Shown here: one piece after another, positions 1 to 6,319 of the stretch
Numbering within the stretch: position 1 is the stretch's first letter
Layout of the letters: the number at the start of each line of letters is the position of its first letter
Assembly: GCA_919902475.1 (NCBI GenBank)
Contig: CAKKRA010000187.1
Location: forward strand, 1-8,996
Source: Nitrospiria bacterium
GTDB taxonomy: Bacteria; Nitrospirota; CAKKRA01; 9FT-COMBO-42-15
Reading direction: 5' to 3'
DNA length: 8,996 bases
Notes under the pieces: model-generated
What the model was told of the DNA's origin: nothing
What the model saw: the letters and a program-made list of their open reading frames with translations, nothing else
The model's database searches: none
Program-made: the position numbers and the translations under genes

Positions 1-503
1 CCCTTGCCAATGGGTGTAATAAGCTCCATTACCCTTGTGGACATATCCTTCTGGTCATATTCTAATTTCAGTTTTTCATCAGGGAATATGGGGGTGAGGT
101 TGTCAAATAGTATCTTATCTCTGGCAACTTCAGGGTCCTCAAAATTTATCTTTTCAACCTTTAAAAGTGCAAAATAGCGCTCGCTCTCCTTTGGCGGCCT
201 TATCTGGCCTGACACGGTATCGCCTGTTCTCATGTTAAATCTTCTTATCTGAGAAGGCGAGACATATATATCATCAGGGCCGGGCAGATAATTATAATCA
301 GGCGCCCTCAGAAACCCGAACCCGTCCGGCAGGGTCTCAAGAACGCCCTCGCCGTATATAACGCCGTTCTTATCGCTCTGTGCCTGAAGTATGGCAAAGA
401 TAAGCTCCTGCCTCCTTAGGCTGGCAGCGCCCTCAACCTTAAGCTCCTTTGCCACTTGTGTCAGCTCTTCAATATTCTTTTCTTTTAAATCAACTAAATT
501 CAT
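1..503 (-). CDS. rho: Transcription termination factor Rho, N-terminal 167 residues (partial)
   Basis: Rho is the hexameric RNA-dependent ATPase that ends transcription in the cytoplasm. The visible part begins MNLVDLKEKNIEELTQVAKE, the helical Rho N-terminal domain (about residues 1-45). The cold-shock-like RNA-binding domain follows (about 48-118), with the RNP-type motif GFGFLR at 61-66 and the family signature DDIYVSPSQIRRFN at 77-90. The linker FEDPEVARDKILFDNLTP (121-138) is also typical of Rho. The window ends at TPIGK, just before the Walker A region, so the ATPase half lies outside. The ATG at 501-503 has a good Shine-Dalgarno sequence, AGGAG on the minus strand at 513-517, 9 nt upstream. 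No frameshift is seen. A perfect palindrome lies just upstream of the ribosome binding site. Identity is very secure. Confidence 0.96.
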   Translation of the reverse strand, partial: MNLVDLKEKNIEELTQVAKELKVEGAASLRRQELIFAILQAQSDKNGVIYGEGVLETLPDGFGFLRAPDYNYLPGPDDIYVSPSQIRRFNMRTGDTVSGQIRPPKESERYFALLKVEKINFEDPEVARDKILFDNLTPIFPDEKLKLEYDQKDMSTRVMELITPIGK

Positions 504-805
504 AATATTATACTCCTAAGATTAGACACTATAGTGTCTTTTAATTTTTAATATCCGTTTTATATATTGGTTTTTATTACCTGCCTTCATTGGAATTCTT
601 TTAGATGTGAAAACTAAGAGGCTGGCACAAATGGTATCTTATCTCAATGCTCACCATGCCTTTTTAACAGGTTTTTCCAAAAGGATTGTGACTATATACA
701 GAAGGCACCCTTTATTTTTTTTAAAAAATTTTGTTTTTAATTTAAGGCTTGTTGAATTTTATCAGAAGGAACACCTTAATATCAATTATCAGTATACAAT
801 ATAAT
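504..805. other. AT-rich intergenic region between secG and rho
   Basis: This 302-bp gap holds the rho ribosome binding site, the palindrome at 524-539, and long A/T tracts around 715-745. No convincing gene or tRNA was found. A 65-codon GTG-initiated reading frame at 607-804 on the plus strand lacks a ribosome binding site and resembles no family I know. A loose inverted repeat (GGC...ATGGT...ACCAT-GCC, about 624-660) is followed by five Ts on the plus strand, but its loop is long and its stem is interrupted. The rho promoter is presumably here; I could not identify it with confidence. Confidence 0.5.
524..539. promoter_or_regulatory. Perfect 16-bp palindrome just upstream of the rho ribosome binding site
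   Basis: AGACACTATAGTGTCT is its own reverse complement. It lies 20 bp upstream of the rho ATG and 6 bp upstream of its Shine-Dalgarno sequence. In DNA it could be an operator for a dimeric regulator. In RNA it would form a 6-bp hairpin with a UAUA loop in the rho leader. It also contains TATAGT, which could be a -10 box, but no good -35 stands 16-18 bp away. The role is inferred only from position and symmetry. Confidence 0.4.
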
Positions 806-1141
806 TTATTTCTTGTCAATATCCTTTTTCTCTGCCGGCTGTTCAACTGGCTGCTGAACCGGCGCTGTCTCTGTCTTTTCCTGCTTTACCTTATCAACTA
901 CTGATGAGCCCCCCTGCTCCTTTGATAAGTAAGCAAGACTTAAAGATGTCAGCATAAATACAACAGCAGCAATAGTTGTCAGCCTGCTTAAGAATGTCCC
1001 TGCCCCCCTGCTTCCGAATATGGTCTGGCTTGAGCCGCCAAACACCGCTCCGACATCAGACCCTTTTCCTGTCTGAAGCAGAACGATTAGTATCATTATA
1101 ATACTCACTACTACATGCACTACCACCAGCAATGTTGTCAT
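806..1141 (-). CDS. secG: Preprotein translocase subunit SecG
   Basis: SecG is the small non-essential subunit of the SecYEG channel in the inner membrane and assists SecA-driven export. The 111-residue product has the family layout: first transmembrane helix at about 2-22, the conserved loop LLQTGKGSDVGAVFGG (21-36) continuing to GSRGAGTFLSR (43-53), and a second helix at about 54-72. The tail is charged and rich in Pro, Gln, Glu and Lys (about 73-111), a common low-complexity extension. The ATG at 1139-1141 has a strong purine-rich ribosome binding site, AGGGGAGG on the minus strand at 1153-1160. Neighbours are rho downstream and a hybrid histidine kinase 76 bp upstream, all leftward. The usual upstream neighbour tpiA is absent. 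A candidate own promoter sits at 1176-1202. Confidence 0.95.
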   Translation of the reverse strand: MTTLLVVVHVVVSIIMILIVLLQTGKGSDVGAVFGGSSQTIFGSRGAGTFLSRLTTIAAVVFMLTSLSLAYLSKEQGGSSVVDKVKQEKTETAPVQQPVEQPAEKKDIDKK

Positions 1142-1175
1142 ACTATTTAATACCTCCCCTGAAATTATACTAATT

Positions 1176-1202
1176 TTAATATCAAATTTACCTGCTTGTC
1201 AA
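1176..1202 (-). promoter_or_regulatory. Candidate promoter for secG
   Basis: On the minus strand a consensus TTGACA (1197-1202) is followed 15 bp later by TATTAA (1176-1181), preceded by TG with one base between, as in extended -10 promoters. A 17-bp spacing would give the weaker TTAAAA. The TTGACA lies inside a 17-bp sequence repeated exactly in front of the kinase gene. It is a plausible separate start for secG, but unproven; secG could also be read through from the kinase gene. Confidence 0.45.
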
Positions 1203-1212
1203 CATAAATATA
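1196..1212. repeat. 17-bp direct repeat, copy 1 (in front of secG)
   Basis: TTGTCAACATAAATATA on the plus strand, identical to 3382-3398. It begins 5 bp beyond the stop codon of the kinase gene. On the minus strand it reads TATATTTATGTTGACAA and carries the TTGACA of the candidate secG promoter. The two copies bracket the kinase gene in the same orientation. Confidence 0.7.
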
Positions 1213-1217
1213 TTTAT

Positions 1218-3335
1218 TCAGCCCTTACTGCCATTAATTACATCGGAAAGCGCCCTGCTCAACTGTTCTGTCTCATAGGGTTTGGCAATAACACCGCAGA
1301 AACCATATTTCCTGAATTCTGCCATAACAGGGTCTTCAGAATATCCGCTGGACACAATGGCCTTTACATTTGGGTCTATCTCAAGCAATTTTTTAATAGC
1401 CTCTTTGCCTCCCATGCCGCCTGGGATGGTAATATCCATTATAACAGCATCAAATGGCTGGCCGGATTCCATACCTTTCCTGTATAGCTCAATCGCTTCA
1501 GCGCCGTCTTTAGCAGCCTCTGCCTCATATCCAATATACTTTAGCACGTTGCCAGCTGCATCTCTGACCATATCTTCATCATCCATCACCAGAACCCTCC
1601 CCTTGCCGAAAATAGGACTGTTTTCCTCTTTTTGCTTTGCAGGGATTTTCTTGTCCGACGCTGGGAGATATATATTGAAGGTTGTCCCGACCCCTGCTCT
1701 TGATTCCACAGTTATAAGGCCATCGTGGTTCTTGACAATGGAATAGGTAGTGGCAAGACCAAGGCCGCTTCCCTTTGGCTTGGTTGTAAAATACGGGTCA
1801 AAAATCTTTTTAAGATTTTCAGCAGGGATGCCGATCCCGTTATCCTTAATGGAAATCTTAACATAATTCCCTTTTTGCAAGGACGGATTTTTTTCAGCCT
1901 CATTGCGCCCTACTGCTGCATTTTCACAATGCACATGAACCGCTCCGCAGTCTGTCAAGGACTGTACAGCGTTAAGCATTATATTATGGATAACCTGGCT
2001 TATCTGACCCTCATCCACCTCAGCAGGCCAAAGGTCATCAGGAATTGAGAAATCACATCCAACATCTGATCCCCTCAAGGCAAGGTCCACTGATTCTCTG
2101 ACCAATTCCGCAATAGAGGCGACCTTCTTAACCGGGGCGCATCCCTTGGCAAAGATAAGCAGACGCTGTGTCAGATCCCTGGCGCGTATAGACGCCTTCT
2201 CTGCCTCAGATAATCTTTGATAGATAAAATCCTCCGGCTTAATATATGTCTTTACAAGTGAAACATTTGCAAGGATAGCTGTCAGTATATTGTTAAAATC
2301 ATGGGCTATACCGCCTGCAAGGACACCCAGTGATTCTAATTTGCATGTCCTTATTAAATTCTCCTCCATCTTCTTTCGCTCTGCCAAGTCACGGAAAATA
2401 GCAATAAACCCCAAGGTTTTTCCTATTGCATCTTTCACAGGAGAGCCGAGTGCTTCAGCTATAAATATAGTTCCATCTTTGCGCCTGTACCGCATCTCGT
2501 ACGGTCTTTCATGCCCTGCTGCCCCAACATGATAGCGCAGCCGCCCCTGCTCTTCATAGTCGGATTTTTCTGCATAAAGGATTTCCGTGGTCTTTCCCTG
2601 AAGCTCTGCATGTGTATAGCCAAAGATTGCCTGTACTGCCGGATTACACATAACAATGCGTCTGTTAACATCTGCAAATATCACAGCCTCAGATATGGAG
2701 CTAAACATTGCCTCAAATTCAGCCTTGCTGCGCGCCAGCGATTCTTCTGCCTGCTTGCGTTCAATTGCGCTGGCAAGCACATTTGCAACTGCCTGCAGGA
2801 AATGGATATCGTCTTTGGTAAAGTACTTAATGCGGGTTGTATGAACACCTAAAACGCCAAACGGCCGGCCTTTGCCATGGATAATAACACTCATACCGCT
2901 CACAACCCCATGCTCCTGAAGCAGCGCCGGCCCGGTAAATCTTGTTTCTGTGCGAAGGTCTTCAACAATTACAGGTTCGCTGGAAAGCAATGTATATCCT
3001 GCCTGTGAATTGTCCCGGGCGCCAACTGTCGCATGTCCAACGAGTCCGTCCTTCCATCCTACACCTGAACGAAGCAGCAAAACATCCCCTTCTGGAAGGA
3101 GCTCCAGCACCTTGCAATACTCCACATTAAGGGTTTTTGCAATAATGCCGACTGCTTCATCAAATAATTTAGAAAGCTCTATGCCAAGCAGGGCATCTTG
3201 CCCCAATTTAGCCACTGCCGCCTGCTGCTGGATGCGGGCGATTAGTTCTTTTTCTATTTTTCTGTGATTGGCCTTCTGTAAGACAGGCTTCTTTGTTTTG
3301 GAAGGTTTGCTTGCTTTTTTTATCTGTTTCTTCAT
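1218..3335 (-). CDS. Hybrid sensor histidine kinase (GAF-PAS-HisKA-HATPase-receiver)
   Basis: This is a 705-residue sensor kinase with its own receiver domain. The start is Lys-rich and has no signal peptide or membrane helix, so the protein should be cytoplasmic. A GAF domain spans about 48-192. A PAS domain follows at about 203-322 (FADVNRRIVMCNPAV; PAC-type end GFIAIFRDLAERKK). The HisKA motif is LAGGIAHDFNNIL with phospho-acceptor His345. The ATP-binding domain shows the N-box (NIMLNAVQSL, 451-460), DNGIGIP (498-504) and GSGLGL (522-527). The C-terminal receiver (about 579-698) keeps acidic Asp585/586, phospho-acceptor Asp633 (VIMDITIPGG) and Lys685 (KPYE), so it should be active. The ATG at 3333-3335 follows a GGGAGAAGG-type ribosome binding site at 3341-3349. 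No cognate regulator with an output domain lies nearby. The signal is unknown; the GAF and PAS domains suggest a cytosolic ligand, redox state or gas. Confidence 0.92.
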   Translation of the reverse strand: MKKQIKKASKPSKTKKPVLQKANHRKIEKELIARIQQQAAVAKLGQDALLGIELSKLFDEAVGIIAKTLNVEYCKVLELLPEGDVLLLRSGVGWKDGLVGHATVGARDNSQAGYTLLSSEPVIVEDLRTETRFTGPALLQEHGVVSGMSVIIHGKGRPFGVLGVHTTRIKYFTKDDIHFLQAVANVLASAIERKQAEESLARSKAEFEAMFSSISEAVIFADVNRRIVMCNPAVQAIFGYTHAELQGKTTEILYAEKSDYEEQGRLRYHVGAAGHERPYEMRYRRKDGTIFIAEALGSPVKDAIGKTLGFIAIFRDLAERKKMEENLIRTCKLESLGVLAGGIAHDFNNILTAILANVSLVKTYIKPEDFIYQRLSEAEKASIRARDLTQRLLIFAKGCAPVKKVASIAELVRESVDLALRGSDVGCDFSIPDDLWPAEVDEGQISQVIHNIMLNAVQSLTDCGAVHVHCENAAVGRNEAEKNPSLQKGNYVKISIKDNGIGIPAENLKKIFDPYFTTKPKGSGLGLATTYSIVKNHDGLITVESRAGVGTTFNIYLPASDKKIPAKQKEENSPIFGKGRVLVMDDEDMVRDAAGNVLKYIGYEAEAAKDGAEAIELYRKGMESGQPFDAVIMDITIPGGMGGKEAIKKLLEIDPNVKAIVSSGYSEDPVMAEFRKYGFCGVIAKPYETEQLSRALSDVINGSKG

Positions 3336-3361
3336 ACACGCCTTCTCCCACTGCTATTATG

Positions 3362-3388
3362 ATTATACAAACTATCAATAATTGTCAA
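3362..3388 (-). promoter_or_regulatory. Candidate sigma70 promoter for the hybrid kinase gene
   Basis: On the minus strand consensus TTGACA (3383-3388) and consensus TATAAT (3362-3367) are separated by 15 bp, shorter than the optimal 17. Transcription would start near 3355, giving a leader of about 20 nt that includes the ribosome binding site. The -35 box is part of the 17-bp repeat. It stands 13 bp from the -35 box of the divergent promoter at 3402-3430, so the two promoters lie back to back and could share a regulator. Confidence 0.6.
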
Positions 3389-3398
3389 CATAAATATA
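3382..3398. repeat. 17-bp direct repeat, copy 2 (in front of the kinase gene)
   Basis: Identical to 1196-1212 and in the same orientation. On the minus strand it supplies the TTGACA of the kinase promoter plus an AT-rich stretch just upstream, where an UP element or regulator could bind. Bases outside the 17 bp differ from copy 1, so it is a short shared module and not a long duplication. Confidence 0.7.
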
Positions 3399-3401
3399 AT
3401 T

Positions 3402-3430
3402 TTGACAAAAATTCTTTTGTTTACTATAAT
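3402..3430 (+). promoter_or_regulatory. Full-consensus sigma70 promoter for the small secreted protein
   Basis: TTGACA (3402-3407), a 17-bp spacer and TATAAT (3425-3430) match the sigma70 consensus at every position and at the ideal spacing. The AT-rich sequence just upstream could act as an UP element. The start would be near 3437, giving a leader of about 115 nt with a seven-G tract at 3448-3454. Expected to be strong unless repressed. Confidence 0.8.
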
Positions 3431-3551
3431 TAACTACAAAAAACTAAGGGGGGGTGAGAAAAACAGAAATAAGAAATAAGCATTAAAGATTACATTAAAT
3501 ACAGAGGCGCAAATCCAAAATTAAACTTAAACAAGAAAGGGAAAATTTATT

Positions 3552-3896
3552 ATGAAGAAAAGAGTTTCCATTATAATCATGTCTTTAATCAGTCTGTTCC
3601 TATTCACATCAGTAATTATTGCTGCTGATACTGCATCTATTAAGATTACAAAATGTGTGTATGATGAGATGGGAGGGGACCTTTTAATTGAATATGATTT
3701 TGTAAAGAGCCCGAAAGGCGACCATGTGCATCTCTGGATAGATGGAAAGGAAAAGAAGCCTGTAAAACAGCCAAAGGGATATAAGCTAATAGGAGCTAAC
3801 CTCTCAAAAGGCGAGCATAAGATTGAGCTAAGGGTAAATGATGCGAGCCATACAGAGATCGGGGTTAATGATACATATAAGCTTGTTGTAAAATAA
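3552..3896 (+). CDS. Small secreted protein, probable beta-sandwich, function unknown
   Basis: The product has 114 residues. A Sec signal peptide is clear: MKKR, then a hydrophobic core (about 5-23), with likely cleavage after Ala24 or Ala25 (VIIA-ADT). The mature part of about 90 residues alternates short beta-like strands. It carries the pattern DHVHLWIDGKE (about 57-67), then SKGEHKIELRVNDASHTEIG (85-104). His/Gly patterns of this kind occur in periplasmic Ig-like families such as DUF4399, but I cannot assign it to one. There is one cysteine in the mature chain and no lipobox. The ATG at 3552 follows AAGGG (3537-3541) by 10 nt. A full-consensus promoter precedes it and a hairpin terminator follows, so it is probably transcribed mostly alone. 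Reality of the gene is secure; function is not. Confidence 0.85.
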   Translation: MKKRVSIIIMSLISLFLFTSVIIAADTASIKITKCVYDEMGGDLLIEYDFVKSPKGDHVHLWIDGKEKKPVKQPKGYKLIGANLSKGEHKIELRVNDASHTEIGVNDTYKLVVK

Positions 3897-3920
3897 GTTG
3901 CAGAACCTTTTAAAAACAGA

Positions 3921-3953
3921 CAGGGGCGGCAAATGTTAGCCCCTGCTTTGTTT
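3921..3953 (+). terminator. Rho-independent terminator between the secreted protein and acetolactate synthase
   Basis: A perfect 7-bp stem, CAGGGGC (3921-3927) with GCCCCTG (3939-3945), has an 11-nt loop. A T-rich but interrupted tail (CTTTGTTT, 3946-3953) follows. The weak T-run suggests partial termination. The next gene starts only 14 bp later and has no obvious promoter of its own, so read-through may be how it is expressed. Confidence 0.65.
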
Positions 3954-3967
3954 ATAGGAGAAAATTG

Positions 3968-5602
3968 ATGCTCGCATCTGATCTTCTCGTAGAGTGCCTG
4001 AAAAAAGAGGGAGTGGAATATATCTTTGGCATACCCGGCGAGGAGACCCTTTATCTGATGGAGTCGCTCCGCAAGGGAAAGATTAAATTCATCCCTACAA
4101 GGCATGAGCAGGGCGCTGCATTTATGGCAAATGTGTACGGCAGGCTAACAGGAAAACCAGGGGTCTGCCTTGCCACACTCGGCCCTGGCGCATCAAATCT
4201 TCTGACAGGCGTTGCTGACGCATACTTAGACCGCGCCCCGCTTGTTGCAATAACAGCCCAGGCCTCCTTAAAAAAGGCGCATAAGGAATCCCACCAGTAC
4301 ATTGATATTGTAAAAATTTTCCAGCCTGCTACAAAATGGAATGCACGCATTGAAAGGCCAGAGGTCATCCCGGAGATAGTGAGAAAGGCATTTAAGATTG
4401 CACAGCTTGAAAAGCCCGGCGCAACGCATATTGAGCTTCCAGATGACATTGCTGCGTCAAAGGCTGATGGCAGGCCGCTGTCAGGCAATGGCATAGAATA
4501 TCCGTTTCCTAATCCTGATGCAATAAAAAGGGCTGCCTCTATTATAGAGCAGGCAAAAAGCCCGATTATCTTAGTGGGAAATGGCGTAACCCGCAGAAGG
4601 GCAGCAGAAGAGCTAAAGGAATTTGCAGAGCGCCTCCAGATCCCAATTACAAATACCTTTATGGGCAAAGGCTCTATTGATTATAGAAATCCCCTTTCTC
4701 TTTTTACAGTCGGCCTTCAGGCGCGAGACTGGATTATGTGCGGCTTTGACCGCGCAGATGTGGTAATTGCCATTGGCTATGACTTTGTTGAATACTCGCC
4801 TTCGCACTGGAACCCTGATAAAAAGAAGAGGATAATCCATATTGATGTTGTGCCGAGCGAGATTGATGAGTATTACATGCCAGAGGCAGAAATAGTCTCT
4901 GAAATAAAGGACAGCCTGAAGGCGCTGACAGGTGTGTTAAAGGGAAAAAAGAGATTCAAGATATATACTGCATTAAGGGAGACCATCTTAAAAGAGCTTA
5001 CAGAATATAAAAATGACAGCTCCTTTCCAATGAAGCCTCAAAAGGTGGCATCAGATTTAAGGGCTGCATTAGGCTCTGATGATATCTTGATATCTGATGT
5101 TGGAGCGCATAAGCTCTGGATAGCGAGGATGTTCCCAACACACAAGCCGAACACTGTGCTAATCTCCAATGGCTATGCAGCAATGGGCATTGCCCTGCCC
5201 GGAGCTATTGCCGCAAAGCTTGTACATCCGAAAAAGAATGTAATCGCAGTAGTTGGCGACGGCGGTTTTTTGATGACATCATGCGAGCTTGAAACAGCAA
5301 AGAGGCTCGGACTTGGGATTGTAATTGTTGTGTGGGTGGACAACAGCTACGGACTTATAGAATGGAAGCAGAAGGACATTTTTGGCAAGGCATTTGGCGT
5401 GTATTTTAAAAACCCTGATTTTGTAAAATATGCGGAGTCCTTTGGCATAAAGGGTTATAAGATTAGCAAGGCAGGCGACTTTCTTCCTCTCCTTAAGCAG
5501 TCATTAGGCACAAAAGAGCCTGTCCTGATAGAAATCCCCATTGACTATTCAGAAAACCTCAAGCTCACAGAAAAACTCGGCAAGATTACTTGTCCGATAT
5601 AA
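3968..5602 (+). CDS. alsS: Acetolactate synthase, catabolic (AlsS-like) thiamine diphosphate enzyme
   Basis: The enzyme condenses two pyruvates to acetolactate with release of CO2, using thiamine diphosphate and Mg2+. The 544-residue chain has the three domains of the family. The pyrimidine-binding domain carries FGIPGEE (20-26) and catalytic Glu47 in RHEQGAAFMA. The cofactor-binding domain has GDGGF (430-434) and the metal-ligand region at VDNSYG (457-462). The middle segment IGYDFVEYSPSHWNPD (269-284) aligns by eye with AlsS-type VGYDPIEYDPKFWN and not with the FAD-enzyme RFDDR type. The end IPIDYSENLKL (523-533) is also AlsS-like, pointing to the FAD-independent catabolic branch. No regulatory subunit (ilvN) or acetolactate decarboxylase is visible, so a biosynthetic role is not excluded. 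ATG 3968 is preferred over TTG 3965 because AGGAG (3956-3960) is 7 nt away. No clear terminator follows. Confidence 0.85.
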   Translation: MLASDLLVECLKKEGVEYIFGIPGEETLYLMESLRKGKIKFIPTRHEQGAAFMANVYGRLTGKPGVCLATLGPGASNLLTGVADAYLDRAPLVAITAQASLKKAHKESHQYIDIVKIFQPATKWNARIERPEVIPEIVRKAFKIAQLEKPGATHIELPDDIAASKADGRPLSGNGIEYPFPNPDAIKRAASIIEQAKSPIILVGNGVTRRRAAEELKEFAERLQIPITNTFMGKGSIDYRNPLSLFTVGLQARDWIMCGFDRADVVIAIGYDFVEYSPSHWNPDKKKRIIHIDVVPSEIDEYYMPEAEIVSEIKDSLKALTGVLKGKKRFKIYTALRETILKELTEYKNDSSFPMKPQKVASDLRAALGSDDILISDVGAHKLWIARMFPTHKPNTVLISNGYAAMGIALPGAIAAKLVHPKKNVIAVVGDGGFLMTSCELETAKRLGLGIVIVVWVDNSYGLIEWKQKDIFGKAFGVYFKNPDFVKYAESFGIKGYKISKAGDFLPLLKQSLGTKEPVLIEIPIDYSENLKLTEKLGKITCPI

Positions 5603-5672
5603 GCCCTGCGCATGGTCAATAATTTTTATCCCTTGTCTGGCTATTTGCAGACCGTATATAAAACAGAATAGG

Positions 5673-5999
5673 TTATGATAAAGAAGAAAGTGTTTCTTCA
5701 GGTTCTAAAAGCCAAGGGTATAAGTCATGCTCTTTTTTCTCGTGAAATTTCATAAAAACATCAATAAGGGCATTTCTAATAATGCTTATCTGCCCAATGT
5801 CCCAGTCACAATCAGGGGCAAACTCTTTGAGTAAATTAAAACAGGTGTTATCAATATAGTCCTGTTGGGCAATCTGATATTCGGGGAGCGTTTCTTCCTT
5901 GCTAAACTCCACTTCTACACTAAAATCTTTATTGCAATGAGCACAAAAATACTTTTATGTTAAGCCCTCCTGACAGTAATGGCAGATAATTTCTTCCAT
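5673..5999 (-). pseudogene. Zinc-ribbon protein gene interrupted by an in-frame TAA
   Basis: Reading leftward from the ATG at 5997-5999, the frame gives MEEIICHYCQEGLT, then TAA (5955-5957), then KYFCAHCNKDFSVEVEF and on to a TAA at 5673. Without the internal stop it would be a 108-residue protein. Two CxxC pairs, C6/C9 and C19/C22, flank the stop and would form an N-terminal zinc ribbon. The remaining 85 or so residues are acidic and probably helical, of no family I recognise. The start has a near-perfect ribosome binding site, AAGGAGGTT on the minus strand at 6007-6015. One base change (for example TAA to GAA, CAA or AAA) would restore the frame, so this is a nonsense mutation, a sequencing error or, less likely, readthrough. 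A GTG at 5910-5912 could give a 79-residue fragment lacking the ribbon. The start overlaps the truncated PIN ORF upstream. Confidence 0.7.
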
Positions 6000-6243
6000 A
6001 ATTTTTAACCTCCTTTTCTTTACTATCTAATTTGAGATCCTTCTTGTAATCGCAACAATATTGCCTAATAGAGGCATTGTCAAATGCGCCGGCATAAAGC
6101 TCTTCAATAACAACAGCGCTCATATAATATACTGATTTTCCAATATTTAATGTTTTTTGGGAATACTCTATACCCTGATTGATGAAGGGAATATATATTG
6201 AGGTGTCAAAAATAATCTTAACCGGAAACCCTGCTGTAGACAT
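5929..6243 (-). pseudogene. Truncated PIN-domain (VapC-like) ribonuclease toxin
   Basis: PIN domains are small Mg2+-dependent RNases, often the toxin of VapBC pairs. The first 60 or so residues fit: KIIFDTSIYIPFINQG with the first active-site Asp at 13, then YMSAVVIEELYAGAF (40-54) with acidic Glu47/48. A whole PIN domain runs to about 130 residues and has further acidic residues in a D-x-x-I/L-A-A-type helix and a late ITDNxxDF-type segment. None of that is present. After about residue 72 the sequence becomes unlike PIN, and from residue 76 (position 6018) it is simply the ribosome binding site and start of the zinc-ribbon gene read in another frame. The gene therefore looks truncated, most likely by deletion. 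The ATG at 6241-6243 has no properly spaced Shine-Dalgarno sequence; translation may have been coupled to the small ORF upstream. Toxin activity is not expected. Confidence 0.65.
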
Positions 6244-6310
6244 CCTTGATTTTTCTCTTACCCTTTATTGCCATGAGCATCTTTTCAATTTTTAGCTTGA
6301 CATCAAGCAA
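6218..6310 (-). CDS. Possible small ORF overlapping the PIN gene start (antitoxin remnant?)
   Basis: A leftward frame from TTG (6308-6310) to TAA (6218-6220) encodes 30 residues, very rich in Lys, ending GKRKIKDVYSRVSG. AAGG lies 7 nt before the TTG. The same frame extends back to an ATG at 6341-6343 (41 residues), but without a ribosome binding site. It overlaps the PIN ORF start by 26 nt, the usual arrangement of an antitoxin upstream of its toxin. That position is the only reason to suggest an antitoxin; the sequence matches no family I know and is short for one. The frame also lies antisense to the promoter of the rightward hydrolase gene. It may be a remnant or chance. Confidence 0.3.
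   Translation of the reverse strand: MLDVKLKIEKMLMAIKGKRKIKDVYSRVSG
6295..6308. promoter_or_regulatory. Inverted repeat upstream of the hydrolase promoter
   Basis: GCTTGA-CA-TCAAGC forms a 6-bp inverted repeat with a 2-bp centre. Its right end lies 12 bp from the -35 box at 6320. The position suits an operator or activator site for the hydrolase-LysR pair, and LysR-type regulators commonly use short inverted repeats there. It also falls within the small leftward frame at 6218-6310, so the symmetry may be incidental. Confidence 0.3.
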
Positions 6311-6319
6311 GAAATAACC

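Noticed and set aside
607..804. 65-codon GTG-initiated frame on the plus strand between secG and rho
   Set aside because: No ribosome binding site, AT-driven residue composition, no family resemblance, and it runs against the flanking leftward genes.
1196..3398. The 17-bp direct repeats as target-site duplications of a mobile element carrying the kinase gene
   Set aside because: No transposase, integrase or terminal inverted repeats, and both copies coincide with promoter boxes, which explains them better.
3448..3454. Seven-G tract in the leader of the secreted-protein gene as a phase-variation switch
   Set aside because: Short, single, outside the coding frame and downstream of the promoter boxes; nothing shows that a length change would matter.
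3454..3486. Ten-codon GTG leader peptide in the same 5' leader
   Set aside because: Its start overlaps its only purine-rich tract, and no attenuator-like codon run or alternative hairpins are seen.
3527..4105. 192-codon minus-strand frame
   Set aside because: It lies opposite the secreted-protein gene, the terminator and the start of acetolactate synthase, all well supported on the plus strand, and has no recognisable domain.
4051..4668. 205-codon minus-strand frame
   Set aside because: Fully antisense to the conserved N-terminal domain of acetolactate synthase; composition is what a shadow frame would give.
5635..5652. Hairpin GTCTG/CAGAC after acetolactate synthase as a terminator
   Set aside because: Only 5 bp of stem and no T-run on either strand.
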